Positions 16,874-26,785 are shown, counted from the first letter of the stretch. The stretch: 64,000 bases of DNA from Holtiella sp036655075 (GCF_036655075.1 NZ_JAVVQU010000011.1:1-64000), one strand, 5' to 3'. A program made the numbers and translations. The notes: generated by a model not told the origin, from the letters alone.

Positions 16874-18733
16874 ATGTATCTATTACCACAGCCAAAACAC
16901 CTAAACCTTGCTGAAGGTCAATTTATTCTTAAGCCATCCACTTGTCTTTTATTAGATGCAACTTGTGACTTTGACGACTTAAATGCAATCGTTACACTTC
17001 AAGAAGAAATTCAAAAATCTACGAGCTTTATGCTTCCTATTAGCAAAAGCTTTCATGCGCAAAATGTACAAGGTACGATTCAATTTGTGAAAAAAGCTGG
17101 TTTTTCCAAAGAAGCTTATGCATTAAGCATTACAGCAGATGCTGTTACAATCACAGCTTCTACTGGTGCTGGTATTTTCTATGGGGTACAAACATTACGT
17201 CAAATCATTCGTCAATCCGGTGCTGTTGTACCAGCTCTTGAGATCGCTGATGAACCTCACTTTGCAAATCGTGGTTTCTACCATGACTTAACACGTGGTA
17301 AGGTAGCGACACTTGAAACCCTTAAAGAATTAGTAGACCGTGCAGCTTTCTATAAATTAAACCAAATCCAACTTTATGTAGAACATAGCTTTGCTTTTGC
17401 TGGTCTTAGTGAAGTATGGATGGATAAAGATCCAATTACAGCTGAAGAAATTTTACTTTTAGACCAATACTGTCAAAAGCGTCACGTAGAACTTGTACCT
17501 TCTCTTTCAACTTTTGGTCACTTCTACGAGATTTTAAAAAGTAAATCTTTCAACCATCTTTGTGAAATTGATACAGCCAACTTGCCAGACTACTCTTTTG
17601 TAGACCGTATGGCACATCATACCTTGAATACATTAGAAGAAGGCAGTTTTGAATTAGTAGAAAAAATGCTTAACGAATTTATTCCACTCTTTAGTTCTAG
17701 CCAATTCAACATTTGTTGTGATGAAACTTTCGACTTAGGTCGTGGACGTAGTAAAGAAAAAGCAGATGAAGTTGGATCTGGTAGACTCTATGTAGACTTC
17801 CTCAACAAAATCATTACTTGTGTAAAACAACATGACAAAAAAGTTATGTTCTGGGGAGATGTTATCCTTCACCACCCAGAACTACTAAGCGAAATTCCTG
17901 AAGATGTTGTCTGCCTTACATGGGACTACAGCTCAACTTGTGGTGACCACTCTGTAAAAACTATTGCCGAAACAGGTCGTGAACAATATGTATGTCCTGG
18001 TGTAGGTGGTTGGAGTATGCTCATGAACCTTATGTGGAATGCCTTCGAAAACATTCGTAGAATGGCTGAGCATGGTAGAGAACATGGTGCAACTGGCCTT
18101 CTTAACACAGACTGGGGCGATTATGGACATGTAAACTTATTTGCAAACTCTATGCCTGGTATGATTCATGGTGCAAACCTTTCTTGGAATCCTCAAACTG
18201 AAGAAACTGACTTTACTCAGACTTACCAAGCAATCTCTCGTCTTGAGTACGGCGATACTTCTGAAACACTTGTAAGTCTCCTTCACCAATTATCTGGTCG
18301 TCAAGGTGCTTGTTGGTCAGAAGTGGTACGTTGGAAAGAACTTCAACATAATAAACATGATGAAGTGGAAGTCCTTAGCAGCTTCAATGTAGAACGTATC
18401 TTAAACGGCTACCAAACTGCTTTAACTGTAGAACAATCCTTACTTGCACTTAGTGGCTCAATCCGTCACAACACCTTTGATATGCAAGAATTCTTAATCG
18501 CTGCAAAAGGCATTCAAGTTGTAGATGACTTTGTCCTTACTTTAATCCAAGATAAAGTAGGCACACCAGAAGCCGTTCCAACTATGAACAAAGTAGAACT
18601 TGCTGCTGCTCTTGAAACTTGGTTTACACAATATGCTTCTATTTGGAGAGCACGTAACAAAGAAAGTGAACTTTACAGAATTCGTGAAGTTGTTGCCTAT
18701 ATGAGTGGATACCTTAGAGATAATATCGCTTAA
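16874..18733 (+). CDS. GH20 beta-N-acetylhexosaminidase, cytoplasmic
   Basis: Removes terminal beta-linked GlcNAc or GalNAc. The 619-residue protein has an N-terminal GH20b-type domain (residues 1-125) and a TIM barrel with the catalytic Asp-Glu pair D283-E284 in FNICCDETFDLGRG. Substrate-assisting residues probably lie in VMFWGDVILHHP and LLNTDWGDYGH. There is no signal peptide, so substrates must be imported oligosaccharides. AGGAG is well placed before the ATG. A strong bidirectional terminator follows. The AraC regulator is divergent. A second, clearly different GH20 gene lies about 29 kb away in the same window. Confidence 0.92.
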   Translation: MYLLPQPKHLNLAEGQFILKPSTCLLLDATCDFDDLNAIVTLQEEIQKSTSFMLPISKSFHAQNVQGTIQFVKKAGFSKEAYALSITADAVTITASTGAGIFYGVQTLRQIIRQSGAVVPALEIADEPHFANRGFYHDLTRGKVATLETLKELVDRAAFYKLNQIQLYVEHSFAFAGLSEVWMDKDPITAEEILLLDQYCQKRHVELVPSLSTFGHFYEILKSKSFNHLCEIDTANLPDYSFVDRMAHHTLNTLEEGSFELVEKMLNEFIPLFSSSQFNICCDETFDLGRGRSKEKADEVGSGRLYVDFLNKIITCVKQHDKKVMFWGDVILHHPELLSEIPEDVVCLTWDYSSTCGDHSVKTIAETGREQYVCPGVGGWSMLMNLMWNAFENIRRMAEHGREHGATGLLNTDWGDYGHVNLFANSMPGMIHGANLSWNPQTEETDFTQTYQAISRLEYGDTSETLVSLLHQLSGRQGACWSEVVRWKELQHNKHDEVEVLSSFNVERILNGYQTALTVEQSLLALSGSIRHNTFDMQEFLIAAKGIQVVDDFVLTLIQDKVGTPEAVPTMNKVELAAALETWFTQYASIWRARNKESELYRIREVVAYMSGYLRDNIA

Positions 18734-18774
18734 GCGTCTTCTTCTCTCTCAAACAACCGAATAAACAAAAATAA

Positions 18775-18830
18775 AAGCGCCTTGTTTATCCAACACTTCC
18801 ATGTGTCATAAACAAGACGCTTCTTTTTTT
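18775..18830. terminator. Bidirectional terminator between GH20 and helicase genes
   Basis: AAGCG-C-CTTGTTTAT pairs with ATAAACAAG-A-CGCTT around an 18-base loop. T-runs follow on both strands (C then seven T on plus; TTTTATTTTT on minus). It serves convergent genes. Confidence 0.9.
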
Positions 18831-18865
18831 ACTTTCTAATTTTCACTTTTTAGTGTTCCAACTTT

Positions 18866-21800
18866 CTACACCCTACATTTTTCTTGAATTTCAGCTACTA
18901 ACTGTGCCATGGCCTCTTCTGGGTTTTGGTAGTAGTAAGATGCACTCATATAGACCATCTCCCAGCCAATACGTTCAAGTACGGCTAGTCGGTTGATTTC
19001 TTCTTCTAAAGCTGTACCTTCTTGATATTTCTCACTTTCACATACAAGACGTACTTCCTTTGTCTCACCTTCAATAACAAGACCTGTAAGTAGTGCCCCT
19101 GAGTGGGTATGACTTCTTACTTTGAAGCCATACCCCTCAAGACGCGCTTTCATTTCAGCCTCAAACGGTACAAGTGGTTCTTCAAAGTGAAGGGTATCTT
19201 CTGAGGCATCTTTTCCACAGTTGTTGCAGTAGTCAAAAAGTGCTATTCGAATATCTTCTTCTTTTAAGTCTGTCCCTGGATTAAAGGAGTGCATAATGAA
19301 TACTTGGTCACGACCACGGCTCATGGCTACGTTGTAACGCTTTTTGTACAAGTTGTCTGCACCATAAGTCATAAGACGCAAGGTGTCTTTGTCTCCTTTT
19401 GCATCTACCATAGAAATAAAGATAACGTCTCTTTCATCCCCTTGGAAGTGAGCTGGACCGCCACATAGAATATTACGTTTCGTATAAGCTCTGGCTGTCA
19501 TCTCTTTTTGGAGGAGACTGTCAATATAGGATGCTTGTTTCTCACCTTTTAAGCTAATGACCCCAAATGTTTTGCCTGTATACTTGTCATCTTGACAACA
19601 CGCAAGGATTTTCCCTACGATTGCTTCTGCTTCCACTTGGTTGATTTGCTCCTCTTCTTGCCCTTCTGGTAAGTAGCAAGTCACAAGGCTTGGCTTAAAG
19701 ACTTTGGAGTTTTCACGAAGGGGTTCAATTTGGTCTTTGTAGGCCAGTTGGTTACTGTAACCAATGAGTTCTGGCACACATCTAAAGTGTTCCCTAAGCC
19801 TTACAGGTTGGTAGCCTGAAAGTTGGGCTAAGTCATAGATAGAGAACCTTCCTGAGTAAAGATAATGGTTTGGAATATCTTCTAAGTACGTTTTAATCAA
19901 ACGGCTTGTCTCTTCTGTATTTTCACCAACAGCCAATGGACTTACTTGCTCATCGTCCCCTACAATAAGGACTTGCTTACCTAAGTAAAGGGCTATGAGG
20001 GCTGTCACATCTGCTTGACTTGCCTCATCAATAATAACCACATCAAATTGATTTTCTCTAGGGTCAAAGTGTTCTGCTACTTTGTCGAGTGGCATAATCC
20101 ATACAGGTACTGCCTTTTGACATTTTGGCATAAGCTTTCTGGCTTCTTGCTTAAGAATCTCACGGTTTCTGCCCTTTCCTGCACCCATTTTAAGGATCAG
20201 TTGCTTCCAACCTTCTATCGCTTGAATCTCACTACGGTTGGCATCAAAATCAACTAACTTATGTAACCATGCTTTGTCACACACCAGTTGCTTGGTATGG
20301 TACGCTAAGCGTCTTTCTACTTCTTTCATCTCTTCTTTAATAACACGCGCGGTACGCTCATGGCGTTTGGCTAAAATGTCTACCAGTTGACGCCACAGCC
20401 ATGCCTCTTCTACCCCAGTTGGCACAATAATTTCTTCGCCTTCTTCTTTGAAGGCTTCTAAGTAGTTGGCCCATCCTGGCGCTGCAAAAGCAAGCTTGTC
20501 TAAGAGCTCTGCCTTACGCTTGACTTGTGTCTGCTTCTCACGTGCCTGCCTAAATGCTTCGTAGCCTGTTGTATATTGTTCTAAATCCTTACTTCTAAGC
20601 GTTACTTTTAACTGGGTCAAAATTGGACTTTCCTTTGTACATTCTAGTCCATTCATCCATTTAGAATAAGCTTCTTTTTCTTTAGCAACTTGCGTCTTTT
20701 CACACCTTGCCACTTGATACTCTAACACTTCTAAAACTTCTTTAAGTACAGTGTGGTATAGGAAATGTACATGTCCATGCTCAGACTTGGTGTAGTCTTG
20801 TTGTTCCATAATCCCTTCTACATCTACACCATATTGCTCAAGCTGCCTTGCAACTGGGAGCCATTTTTTCTTATACCAATCCAAATATTTTAAAATAGCT
20901 TCTCCATATTTTTGACAAGTCAGCTCAAAAGGTGCTTCCATCTTGTCAGTAGGTTGCACCCCGAGTGGTACCATCTGTCTTTCCCATCTGCCTTTAAGAG
21001 ATTCTCTCTTTTCTTTAAGCACCATGTAATGAATAAGGGCTTCAAAGTCTTGCATCGTCTCAGGCTGTTTGTTGCCTACACGGCTTGCTTGAATAATCGT
21101 CTTCATTTGAGGATTTAAGAGAAGGGTTATCTTAGAGAGCTTGCCTGCACTTTGGAGCTTTTGATTAATTTGGCTATAAAGATCTAATGGCTTAAGCTTA
21201 TCGTCTACCTTGGCAATCTGTGGCTCTAATGCCATCATCTCATCTGCATAAGTTAAGCTCAGTTGATAAAGTTCTTTGATTTGAACCGCTAAGGTTTGCC
21301 ATTGTTCTTTGGCTTTATCTTCTCTCCCTGCCTCTAAAACAGCCATCCCCCATGCATCTTCTACGCTTACTTGCTCTTGAATAAGCTGTATATTGCCAAT
21401 CAAATCTTTCAACGCTTCTACTTCGTATAGGCTTTCATCTTCTTTGAAATAGTTAATCCATTTAGGTGTCTTATACTTTTTAAAGTGCTCTTCCGCCACA
21501 ATGTAGTCTTTGAAGCTATCTGGTGTAAGCATACCACCTTCTGGCAGTTCTAAACCACAGATTAGCGCATCTTCTTGACTTAAGGTATCCTTAATATGGT
21601 AAAGCTCTTGTACTTTATCTTCCCCAAGAGGCAAGATGGAGCCATGTCTTACCGGTCCCATAAGCCACTCACAATTTGTTCGCTTTTCATCTATGTATTT
21701 AGCAGCCTCTAAGGCCTTATAACTCTTACCTGCTACTTTAACAGGGGTGTACTCAATTAACTTATTGTTTTTTAACTCTCCAACAAGCTTGTCTAGGGTA

Positions 21801-22999
21801 CGAATACATGCTTCACGATTTTTCTCATGCATGGCTACCCTTCTTGAAAGTTCACTACGTTCAAGGGTTGCACGAATTTGATGAATACCTTCTAAAGTAT
21901 CTTCTAGTGCCTTACGGCTTTCTGCATCTTGCATCAAGCTAATACAAAGGGTTTGAAGCTCTGGTATCACCTGGTCTTTCACTACAGCCAATGCCTTCTC
22001 ACTATAGCTCGTTACCAAAATACGCTTACCTTCTGCTAAAAGGTGTCCAATCATATTGGCAATGGTATGGGTCTTGCCTGTTCCTGGAGGGCCTTGTACA
22101 AGTACTGCTTCATTTCTTTCTAGGTGCTTAGCTACAAGTAACTGCTCCTTATTGGCAGGCTTGGTGAATAAGATCTTTTGGTCAATCCCATTCACGTCTA
22201 AAGCTAACTTTTTCATGGTCTCTTTAGAATTTTGATTTTTACGTACTGCATCCCCTTCACCTACAATATCTGCAATAAAAGGTGGTATTTGCTTACGCGT
22301 TTGTAAATCTTCCAAGATACCATCTAGTGCTATTTGGAAGCCTAGTTGTTTCTTTCTAAGGAATAAAGTTGGGTAATTTGCTACCACCTCTACGCCTTGG
22401 TCTCCTTGAATCTTACTGCTGACTTCTTTGCAAAATGCAGCTACCCTTTCCCCCTCAAATGGACTGATGCCATCCGCTTGGAAAAGTTTAATAAGCTCAA
22501 TGATACCCTCTTCTTCTAATCCATCTACAAGGCCTAAGAGCCCTTGGTAAAGTTCTGGTGCTCTGTTGGTTAGACCCACAGCAAACGTTTCATTTTCTGC
22601 ATCAAACATTAAGTTAACCGTTTGTAAAATAAGAGGATGGTTAATCTCTCCCATACCTTCCATGCGCACTTGTCCATTTCCATAAACCAGTTCTAGAAGT
22701 TCTGGCTCCTTTTTGAGCCTACTATATGCGCTGTATAAACGGTTGTAAATCTCTTCTACGCGTTTTGCAATTTCATCTTGTTCAAGCATAGCCTCCGTTG
22801 GCTTTTGAACAACGCAAATGGGTTGGTCTAACGCTTGTTGTTGCCACATTTCTTGTATACAAATATGTTTTGACCACATTTGAAGTGGCTCTACCCACTC
22901 CCTCTCCTCCTCGTTGGCAATCACAGGCGTTTTCATGCTGTGGTAAGCTTTTAAGAAAGTATAGAGATTGGTTACTTTGTCCATCTTGTTATTTACCAT
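18866..22999 (-). CDS. SF1 (UPF1-like) helicase with degenerate Vsr-like C-domain
   Basis: A 1377-residue protein of the AAA_11/AAA_12 type. Walker A GPPGTGKT (303-310), Walker B VVIIDEASQAD, motif III GDDEQVSPL and a motif VI-like VAMSRGRDQVFI define an SF1 helicase interrupted by some 650 residues of helical, charged, coiled-coil-rich sequence. The last 95 residues align with the Vsr-like MTES_1575 nuclease domain (NRLAVLERIGWEMVYMSAS), but the acidic residue expected in the first strand (IDLAV) is replaced in LLTGLVIEG, so nuclease activity is doubtful. AGAGGACAAG precedes the ATG. It stands alone. Such helicases occur in DNA repair and in phage defence; neither is proven here. Confidence 0.85.
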   Translation of the reverse strand: MVNNKMDKVTNLYTFLKAYHSMKTPVIANEEEREWVEPLQMWSKHICIQEMWQQQALDQPICVVQKPTEAMLEQDEIAKRVEEIYNRLYSAYSRLKKEPELLELVYGNGQVRMEGMGEINHPLILQTVNLMFDAENETFAVGLTNRAPELYQGLLGLVDGLEEEGIIELIKLFQADGISPFEGERVAAFCKEVSSKIQGDQGVEVVANYPTLFLRKKQLGFQIALDGILEDLQTRKQIPPFIADIVGEGDAVRKNQNSKETMKKLALDVNGIDQKILFTKPANKEQLLVAKHLERNEAVLVQGPPGTGKTHTIANMIGHLLAEGKRILVTSYSEKALAVVKDQVIPELQTLCISLMQDAESRKALEDTLEGIHQIRATLERSELSRRVAMHEKNREACIRTLDKLVGELKNNKLIEYTPVKVAGKSYKALEAAKYIDEKRTNCEWLMGPVRHGSILPLGEDKVQELYHIKDTLSQEDALICGLELPEGGMLTPDSFKDYIVAEEHFKKYKTPKWINYFKEDESLYEVEALKDLIGNIQLIQEQVSVEDAWGMAVLEAGREDKAKEQWQTLAVQIKELYQLSLTYADEMMALEPQIAKVDDKLKPLDLYSQINQKLQSAGKLSKITLLLNPQMKTIIQASRVGNKQPETMQDFEALIHYMVLKEKRESLKGRWERQMVPLGVQPTDKMEAPFELTCQKYGEAILKYLDWYKKKWLPVARQLEQYGVDVEGIMEQQDYTKSEHGHVHFLYHTVLKEVLEVLEYQVARCEKTQVAKEKEAYSKWMNGLECTKESPILTQLKVTLRSKDLEQYTTGYEAFRQAREKQTQVKRKAELLDKLAFAAPGWANYLEAFKEEGEEIIVPTGVEEAWLWRQLVDILAKRHERTARVIKEEMKEVERRLAYHTKQLVCDKAWLHKLVDFDANRSEIQAIEGWKQLILKMGAGKGRNREILKQEARKLMPKCQKAVPVWIMPLDKVAEHFDPRENQFDVVIIDEASQADVTALIALYLGKQVLIVGDDEQVSPLAVGENTEETSRLIKTYLEDIPNHYLYSGRFSIYDLAQLSGYQPVRLREHFRCVPELIGYSNQLAYKDQIEPLRENSKVFKPSLVTCYLPEGQEEEQINQVEAEAIVGKILACCQDDKYTGKTFGVISLKGEKQASYIDSLLQKEMTARAYTKRNILCGGPAHFQGDERDVIFISMVDAKGDKDTLRLMTYGADNLYKKRYNVAMSRGRDQVFIMHSFNPGTDLKEEDIRIALFDYCNNCGKDASEDTLHFEEPLVPFEAEMKARLEGYGFKVRSHTHSGALLTGLVIEGETKEVRLVCESEKYQEGTALEEEINRLAVLERIGWEMVYMSASYYYQNPEEAMAQLVAEIQEKCRV

Positions 23000-23133
23000 C
23001 TTGTCCTCTTTCCGTTTTGTTTAGTTTAATCTTAAGTCTTATATTTCGCTTTATTTAAATAGGTAAGATTTAGCATTGCAACCTCTTCAGTGTATCATAA
23101 ATTTTGACGTAAGAAAAAGGACTTTTCATGACT

Positions 23134-23973
23134 TTAGTAAGTTTTGCCTAAATTTTTAATTAACTTTGTGTCCTCATATAACTGAGTGATTTCTTGTTCA
23201 CGGTACATCCACTCCATACATACCTTAAAATCCTCTAAGCGAATAGGTGCTTGAGGCTCAAAGTTGAACTGACTCATACGACTTGCAAAAGCTTCCAGAT
23301 AGCCAAGTTCCTCATGACATAGTCTCACTTTTCCTTCTCCACTTAGACCATTAAAGTAGGTCCCAGCTTCTTCTAATGCCTCATGAAAAGCATATACACT
23401 CTCCCTATGGTTTTCATAAAAGTCTTGATCAAATGCCCACATCACCAAATTTTTGTCGCTACTTCTTGTACTCCAAAGAATGGTGTGCCCCTTGTCTGTC
23501 AGGTCACTCACAAAAGGTTCAATAGCTACAAGGGCGTCAATCTCCCCACACTCTAAAGCTTGTATACGTTCATAAGAGTTGTTAAGCCATACGATTTGTG
23601 CCTCAGGTACTAATGCTTTCAAATCATTTTCTAAATAGAGTCGGAATAACCCTTTACGGTTAACCCCTACTTTTATCCCTTTATACGGTGGAGTAAGTCC
23701 CTTACGTCCCACGAGATGAATCGTTCGTGTAAGATTTGAAGTAAGTACTGCCTTCTTTCCTTGCTCTAACATATAGAAGAAAAAGGTTAAGTCTCCCATC
23801 ATGGCATCTGACTTGCCCTCTCTAAAAGGACTATTGCCATCAAAAGTAAAGTCTTCCGCTAGGTCCAGTTCAACTTCTAAGCCGCGCTTGGCAAAGATGC
23901 CCCTCTGCTTGGCAATAAGGGCTGGAATAATTAAGGGATTTTTTTTGGTGTGATGTAAATGTATTGTTTCCAT
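23134..23973 (-). CDS. SsuA/THI5-like substrate-binding fold protein without signal peptide
   Basis: A 279-residue NMT1/SsuA-like protein. It resembles the mature part of binding proteins for sulfonates or thiamine precursors: IPALIAKQRGIFAKRGLEVE at the N-terminus, GDLTFFFYMLEQGKKAVLTS in the middle and a hinge region around DALVAIEPF. It starts with METIHLHHTKKNPL after AAGGAG and has neither signal peptide nor lipobox. It should therefore be cytosolic, acting as a sensor or enzyme rather than a transporter part. It lies 193 bases downstream of the UbiA-type gene, same strand, and might be co-transcribed with it. No permease of the matching type is adjacent; the matching ThiXYZ-like set is 32 kb away. 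Confidence 0.65.
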   Translation of the reverse strand: METIHLHHTKKNPLIIPALIAKQRGIFAKRGLEVELDLAEDFTFDGNSPFREGKSDAMMGDLTFFFYMLEQGKKAVLTSNLTRTIHLVGRKGLTPPYKGIKVGVNRKGLFRLYLENDLKALVPEAQIVWLNNSYERIQALECGEIDALVAIEPFVSDLTDKGHTILWSTRSSDKNLVMWAFDQDFYENHRESVYAFHEALEEAGTYFNGLSGEGKVRLCHEELGYLEAFASRMSQFNFEPQAPIRLEDFKVCMEWMYREQEITQLYEDTKLIKNLGKTY

Positions 23974-24166
23974 ATAAGCTCCTTCTCTTTTAGTAATCTA
24001 TTTAAATTTTAGTGATTTCTTTAAATCTTAAGTCTTCCTTTAAACCCAATCTTACTTTAAAAGTTCATGTATTCGACTGTTGTGGTTCCTACAAAACCAT
24101 ACGCACCTCGCTCATCCCTAGATTCCTGACATAATTCATAGAAATCTATCAGTAAAGTAGCACCCT

Positions 24167-25090
24167 CTACTTAAACAATAGTCCTATGAGAAATGCTACA
24201 CCAAGTATCAAGTTGAAGCTGTAAATAAGTAACAACGGCCTTGGCCCCCATTCTCTTCCCATTGCTGGGTACACTTCTTGAATCTTGTAATAGTCCTTGT
24301 ACCAACGTCTATAGCCAAATTCTACAAACACAAGAAGCCCACTTAAGAGCATCCACCAAGTGATGCCATCTACAAAGTAAAGGGCTATCCAACTCAGCAC
24401 CATCACAACGGCTTCTGGGATAATCAACTTAATGGAATTTCTAAATCCAATCACATGAGGTAAGGTGGTTCTAGACCCCTTGTCCTTCTCATAGTCTGAG
24501 GTGTTGTTGGTAGACATTAAAAACACAGTCATCATCATCGGAATCACTGCGTATAGAAAGCCTTCTGTTGTGATTGCACCTACTTGTAAGTAAGTAGAAA
24601 TCCAACTACTCACACCTCCTACTAAAAAACCTGACACCGCTTCTCCAATAGGATATACAATGTAAGGCTTTGGCCCTAGTGAGTAGGTCAGCGCCGCCAC
24701 TGCTCCAAGTAGTCCCATCATGAGCACCAATAAACTCTTTGTTAAGAGGACGACCATCAGTCCACTTGCACTTGCAAGTATGAAAAAGCCTGCTAGGACA
24801 ATCCATGCATCTTTTAAGGTAGCCTCTCCTCGTACAAGTCCTTCACTTCCTTTGTGCCAAGTAAAGGTAGCCTCGTCCTCTTCTGCCTTAAGATAACCAC
24901 GTATTTCATTGGCTACATTAGCCACAATATTAAAACTAAAACCACTTATAAAGAAGAAAATCAAAGGCCAAAGTTTAAGGCCTCCACTTAAGTAAGCCCC
25001 AAAAAGTCCACCGCTTAAAATAGGTAAGCCTGTTGCAAATCCTGTTCTCACTTCCATAACGGTGTAAGAACGCTTAAAAAAATCTTTCAT
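24167..25090 (-). CDS. UbiA-superfamily prenyltransferase (MenA-like)
   Basis: Integral membrane protein of 307 residues with about eight to nine helices. The second Asp-rich motif SDYEKDKGSRTTLPHVIG and the loop YSLGPKPYIVYPIGEAVSGF match MenA-type UbiA enzymes, which attach an isoprenoid chain to an aromatic acceptor. The first motif, normally NxxxDxxxD, reads NVANEIRGYLKAEED, so its acid spacing is altered. The start codon overlaps the stop of the sugar ABC permease by one base (TAATG), implying coupling to the importer. No other quinone genes are present, so menaquinone synthesis is uncertain; another aromatic or sugar acceptor is possible. Confidence 0.8.
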   Translation of the reverse strand: MKDFFKRSYTVMEVRTGFATGLPILSGGLFGAYLSGGLKLWPLIFFFISGFSFNIVANVANEIRGYLKAEEDEATFTWHKGSEGLVRGEATLKDAWIVLAGFFILASASGLMVVLLTKSLLVLMMGLLGAVAALTYSLGPKPYIVYPIGEAVSGFLVGGVSSWISTYLQVGAITTEGFLYAVIPMMMTVFLMSTNNTSDYEKDKGSRTTLPHVIGFRNSIKLIIPEAVVMVLSWIALYFVDGITWWMLLSGLLVFVEFGYRRWYKDYYKIQEVYPAMGREWGPRPLLLIYSFNLILGVAFLIGLLFK

Positions 25091-25917
25091 TATCGTATAC
25101 TCCCTGCTGTAATGCCTTGATAAATATATTTCTGTAATATAAAAAATAAGATGAGCATTGGAATCATACTCATGATAATGGCTGCACTAATCACATGCCA
25201 TTCTGTTTGATTTGGCCCCACAAAACGATAAATCGTTGTAGACACCGTATTCAACTTCTCCCCTGGCATATAGAGATAGGGGATGTAAAAGTCGTTGTAT
25301 ATGGCAATCATTTTTAAAAGGGCAATTGTAGCTGTAGCCGGCTTTAAAAGAGGAAAAATAACTTTTCTATAAATTTGCAGATACGAAGCTCCCTCTAGCA
25401 ATGCCGCCTTATCTAATTCTTTAGGGACTTTATCCAATGCTTGAAGATAAATATAAACCATTAGGACATCTGCCCCTAAATAAATAATTGTAGGTGCCCA
25501 CAAGGAATTGTATAGTCCAAGCTTATGGATCAACTTGAAGGTACCTACTTGTGTGATTTCTAATGGGACAATAGAAACCAATAAGTAGGCAAAGAGAATC
25601 ATCTTCTTAAACTTAAAGTCAAAACGATTGATGACATAAGCTACCATAGACCCAAGTAGAATACTTCCACCTACGCCTAATAAAATCAAGATAAAAGTAT
25701 TTACAAATCCCATGAGCATTTTACCTTCTACAAAAGCCCGTTTGTAATTTTCAAAGTTAAAAAAATTCACTGGAGGCACCAATCCCGATGTATTAGTAAA
25801 CTCGTTGTAAGTCTTGAAGCTTCCAAAAAACAAAGTAATCAGTGGAAAGAATATGACAAAACTCCAAAGCAGCAAGCTCCCGTACTTTAAAGTATTGATG
25901 GCTACTTTTTTAATCAT
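25090..25917 (-). CDS. Sugar ABC transporter permease (MalG-like)
   Basis: Inner-membrane permease of 275 residues with six predicted helices. The cytoplasmic EAA loop reads LDKAALLEGASYLQIYRKVI followed by FPLLKP, the contact point for the ATPase. It is the second permease of a CUT1-type importer: ATPase, lipoprotein binding protein, MalF-like, MalG-like, all translationally overlapping. Overlap with the MalF-like gene is eight bases and with the UbiA-type gene one base. Substrate is probably an oligosaccharide but cannot be named. Confidence 0.92.
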   Translation of the reverse strand: MIKKVAINTLKYGSLLLWSFVIFFPLITLFFGSFKTYNEFTNTSGLVPPVNFFNFENYKRAFVEGKMLMGFVNTFILILLGVGGSILLGSMVAYVINRFDFKFKKMILFAYLLVSIVPLEITQVGTFKLIHKLGLYNSLWAPTIIYLGADVLMVYIYLQALDKVPKELDKAALLEGASYLQIYRKVIFPLLKPATATIALLKMIAIYNDFYIPYLYMPGEKLNTVSTTIYRFVGPNQTEWHVISAAIIMSMIPMLILFFILQKYIYQGITAGSIR

Positions 25918-26785
25918 CTTCTACCCCCTTGTAAAGTTTATTTTGGAGTGCTGTAATCACTAAAATAACTACACTTACAATGACCGCCATACTAGCAGCT
26001 CGTCCAAACATTTTCTTCTCAAACGCTGTCTTCATAGTCTGTAACAGAAAAGTCGTCGTCCCATTAGACCCATTGGTTAAAATAAGCGGCAACTCAAAAG
26101 CTGAAATCGCACCTATGGTGAGGAACATAAAATTAATTTTAAGTACAATGCTTATTCCTGGTAGGATAATCATCCTCACCTTTTGCCACCAAGACGCCCC
26201 CTCTATATCTGCTAAGCGATAGTGCTCAGGCGGTATACATTGAATGGCACCAAAGTAGAGAATGAAGCTCTTCCCTGTATGACGCCACACAGAGATCGCC
26301 CCGAGTGTATAATTCACCATTCTAGGGTCACCGAGCCAGTATCTTGTATGGTCACCGAGTCCTAGCACTGTTAAAAGACTATCAAAGCCTCCACCTGGAC
26401 TAAAAAACAAGCGAAAAAGCATGGCTACCGCCATTCCACTAATGAGTGAAGGAAAAACAAAAGAAGCTTTAAAAAAGTTTCTTCCACGCATCTTACTAGA
26501 AAGTAAAATGGCAAAGAATAAGGCAATCACAATTTGTACAATGCCTGAAACAAAATAAACCATACTATTTAAAAAGACCCTAAAGTAGCTAGGATCTGTA
26601 AGAATTTTGATATAGTTTGCAAAGCCTACATAAGTTTTAGTAGGTGAAAGGCCGTTCCAAGAAGTAAAGCTATACTCAAATAATGCTAAAATGGGATAAA
26701 TCCCAAAAGTAAAAACTAAAAGTAAAGGACAAAAAAGAAAGCAGCTTATCAGCCAACTTTCTTTTTTAGTTTGATTACTTAGCAT
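25910..26785 (-). CDS. Sugar ABC transporter permease (MalF-like)
   Basis: The ATG start (MLSNQTKKESW) overlaps the binding-protein stop by 11 bases and has GGCGGA upstream; a TTG further upstream would overlap by over 40 bases and is less likely. The product of 291 residues has six helices and the EAA loop YRLADIEGASWWQKVRMIIL. With the MalG-like partner it forms the membrane channel of the CUT1 importer. No long N-terminal extension of the E. coli MalF kind is present, as usual in Firmicutes. Confidence 0.9.
   Translation of the reverse strand: MLSNQTKKESWLISCFLFCPLLLVFTFGIYPILALFEYSFTSWNGLSPTKTYVGFANYIKILTDPSYFRVFLNSMVYFVSGIVQIVIALFFAILLSSKMRGRNFFKASFVFPSLISGMAVAMLFRLFFSPGGGFDSLLTVLGLGDHTRYWLGDPRMVNYTLGAISVWRHTGKSFILYFGAIQCIPPEHYRLADIEGASWWQKVRMIILPGISIVLKINFMFLTIGAISAFELPLILTNGSNGTTTFLLQTMKTAFEKKMFGRAASMAVIVSVVILVITALQNKLYKGVEDD

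Noticed and set aside
24057..24172. Minus-strand stretch reading FYELCQESRDERGAYGFVGT between the UbiA-like and SsuA-like genes
   Set aside because: Looks like a coding remnant (about 37 codons to a stop) but has no start and no family that I can name, so it is not listed as a feature.
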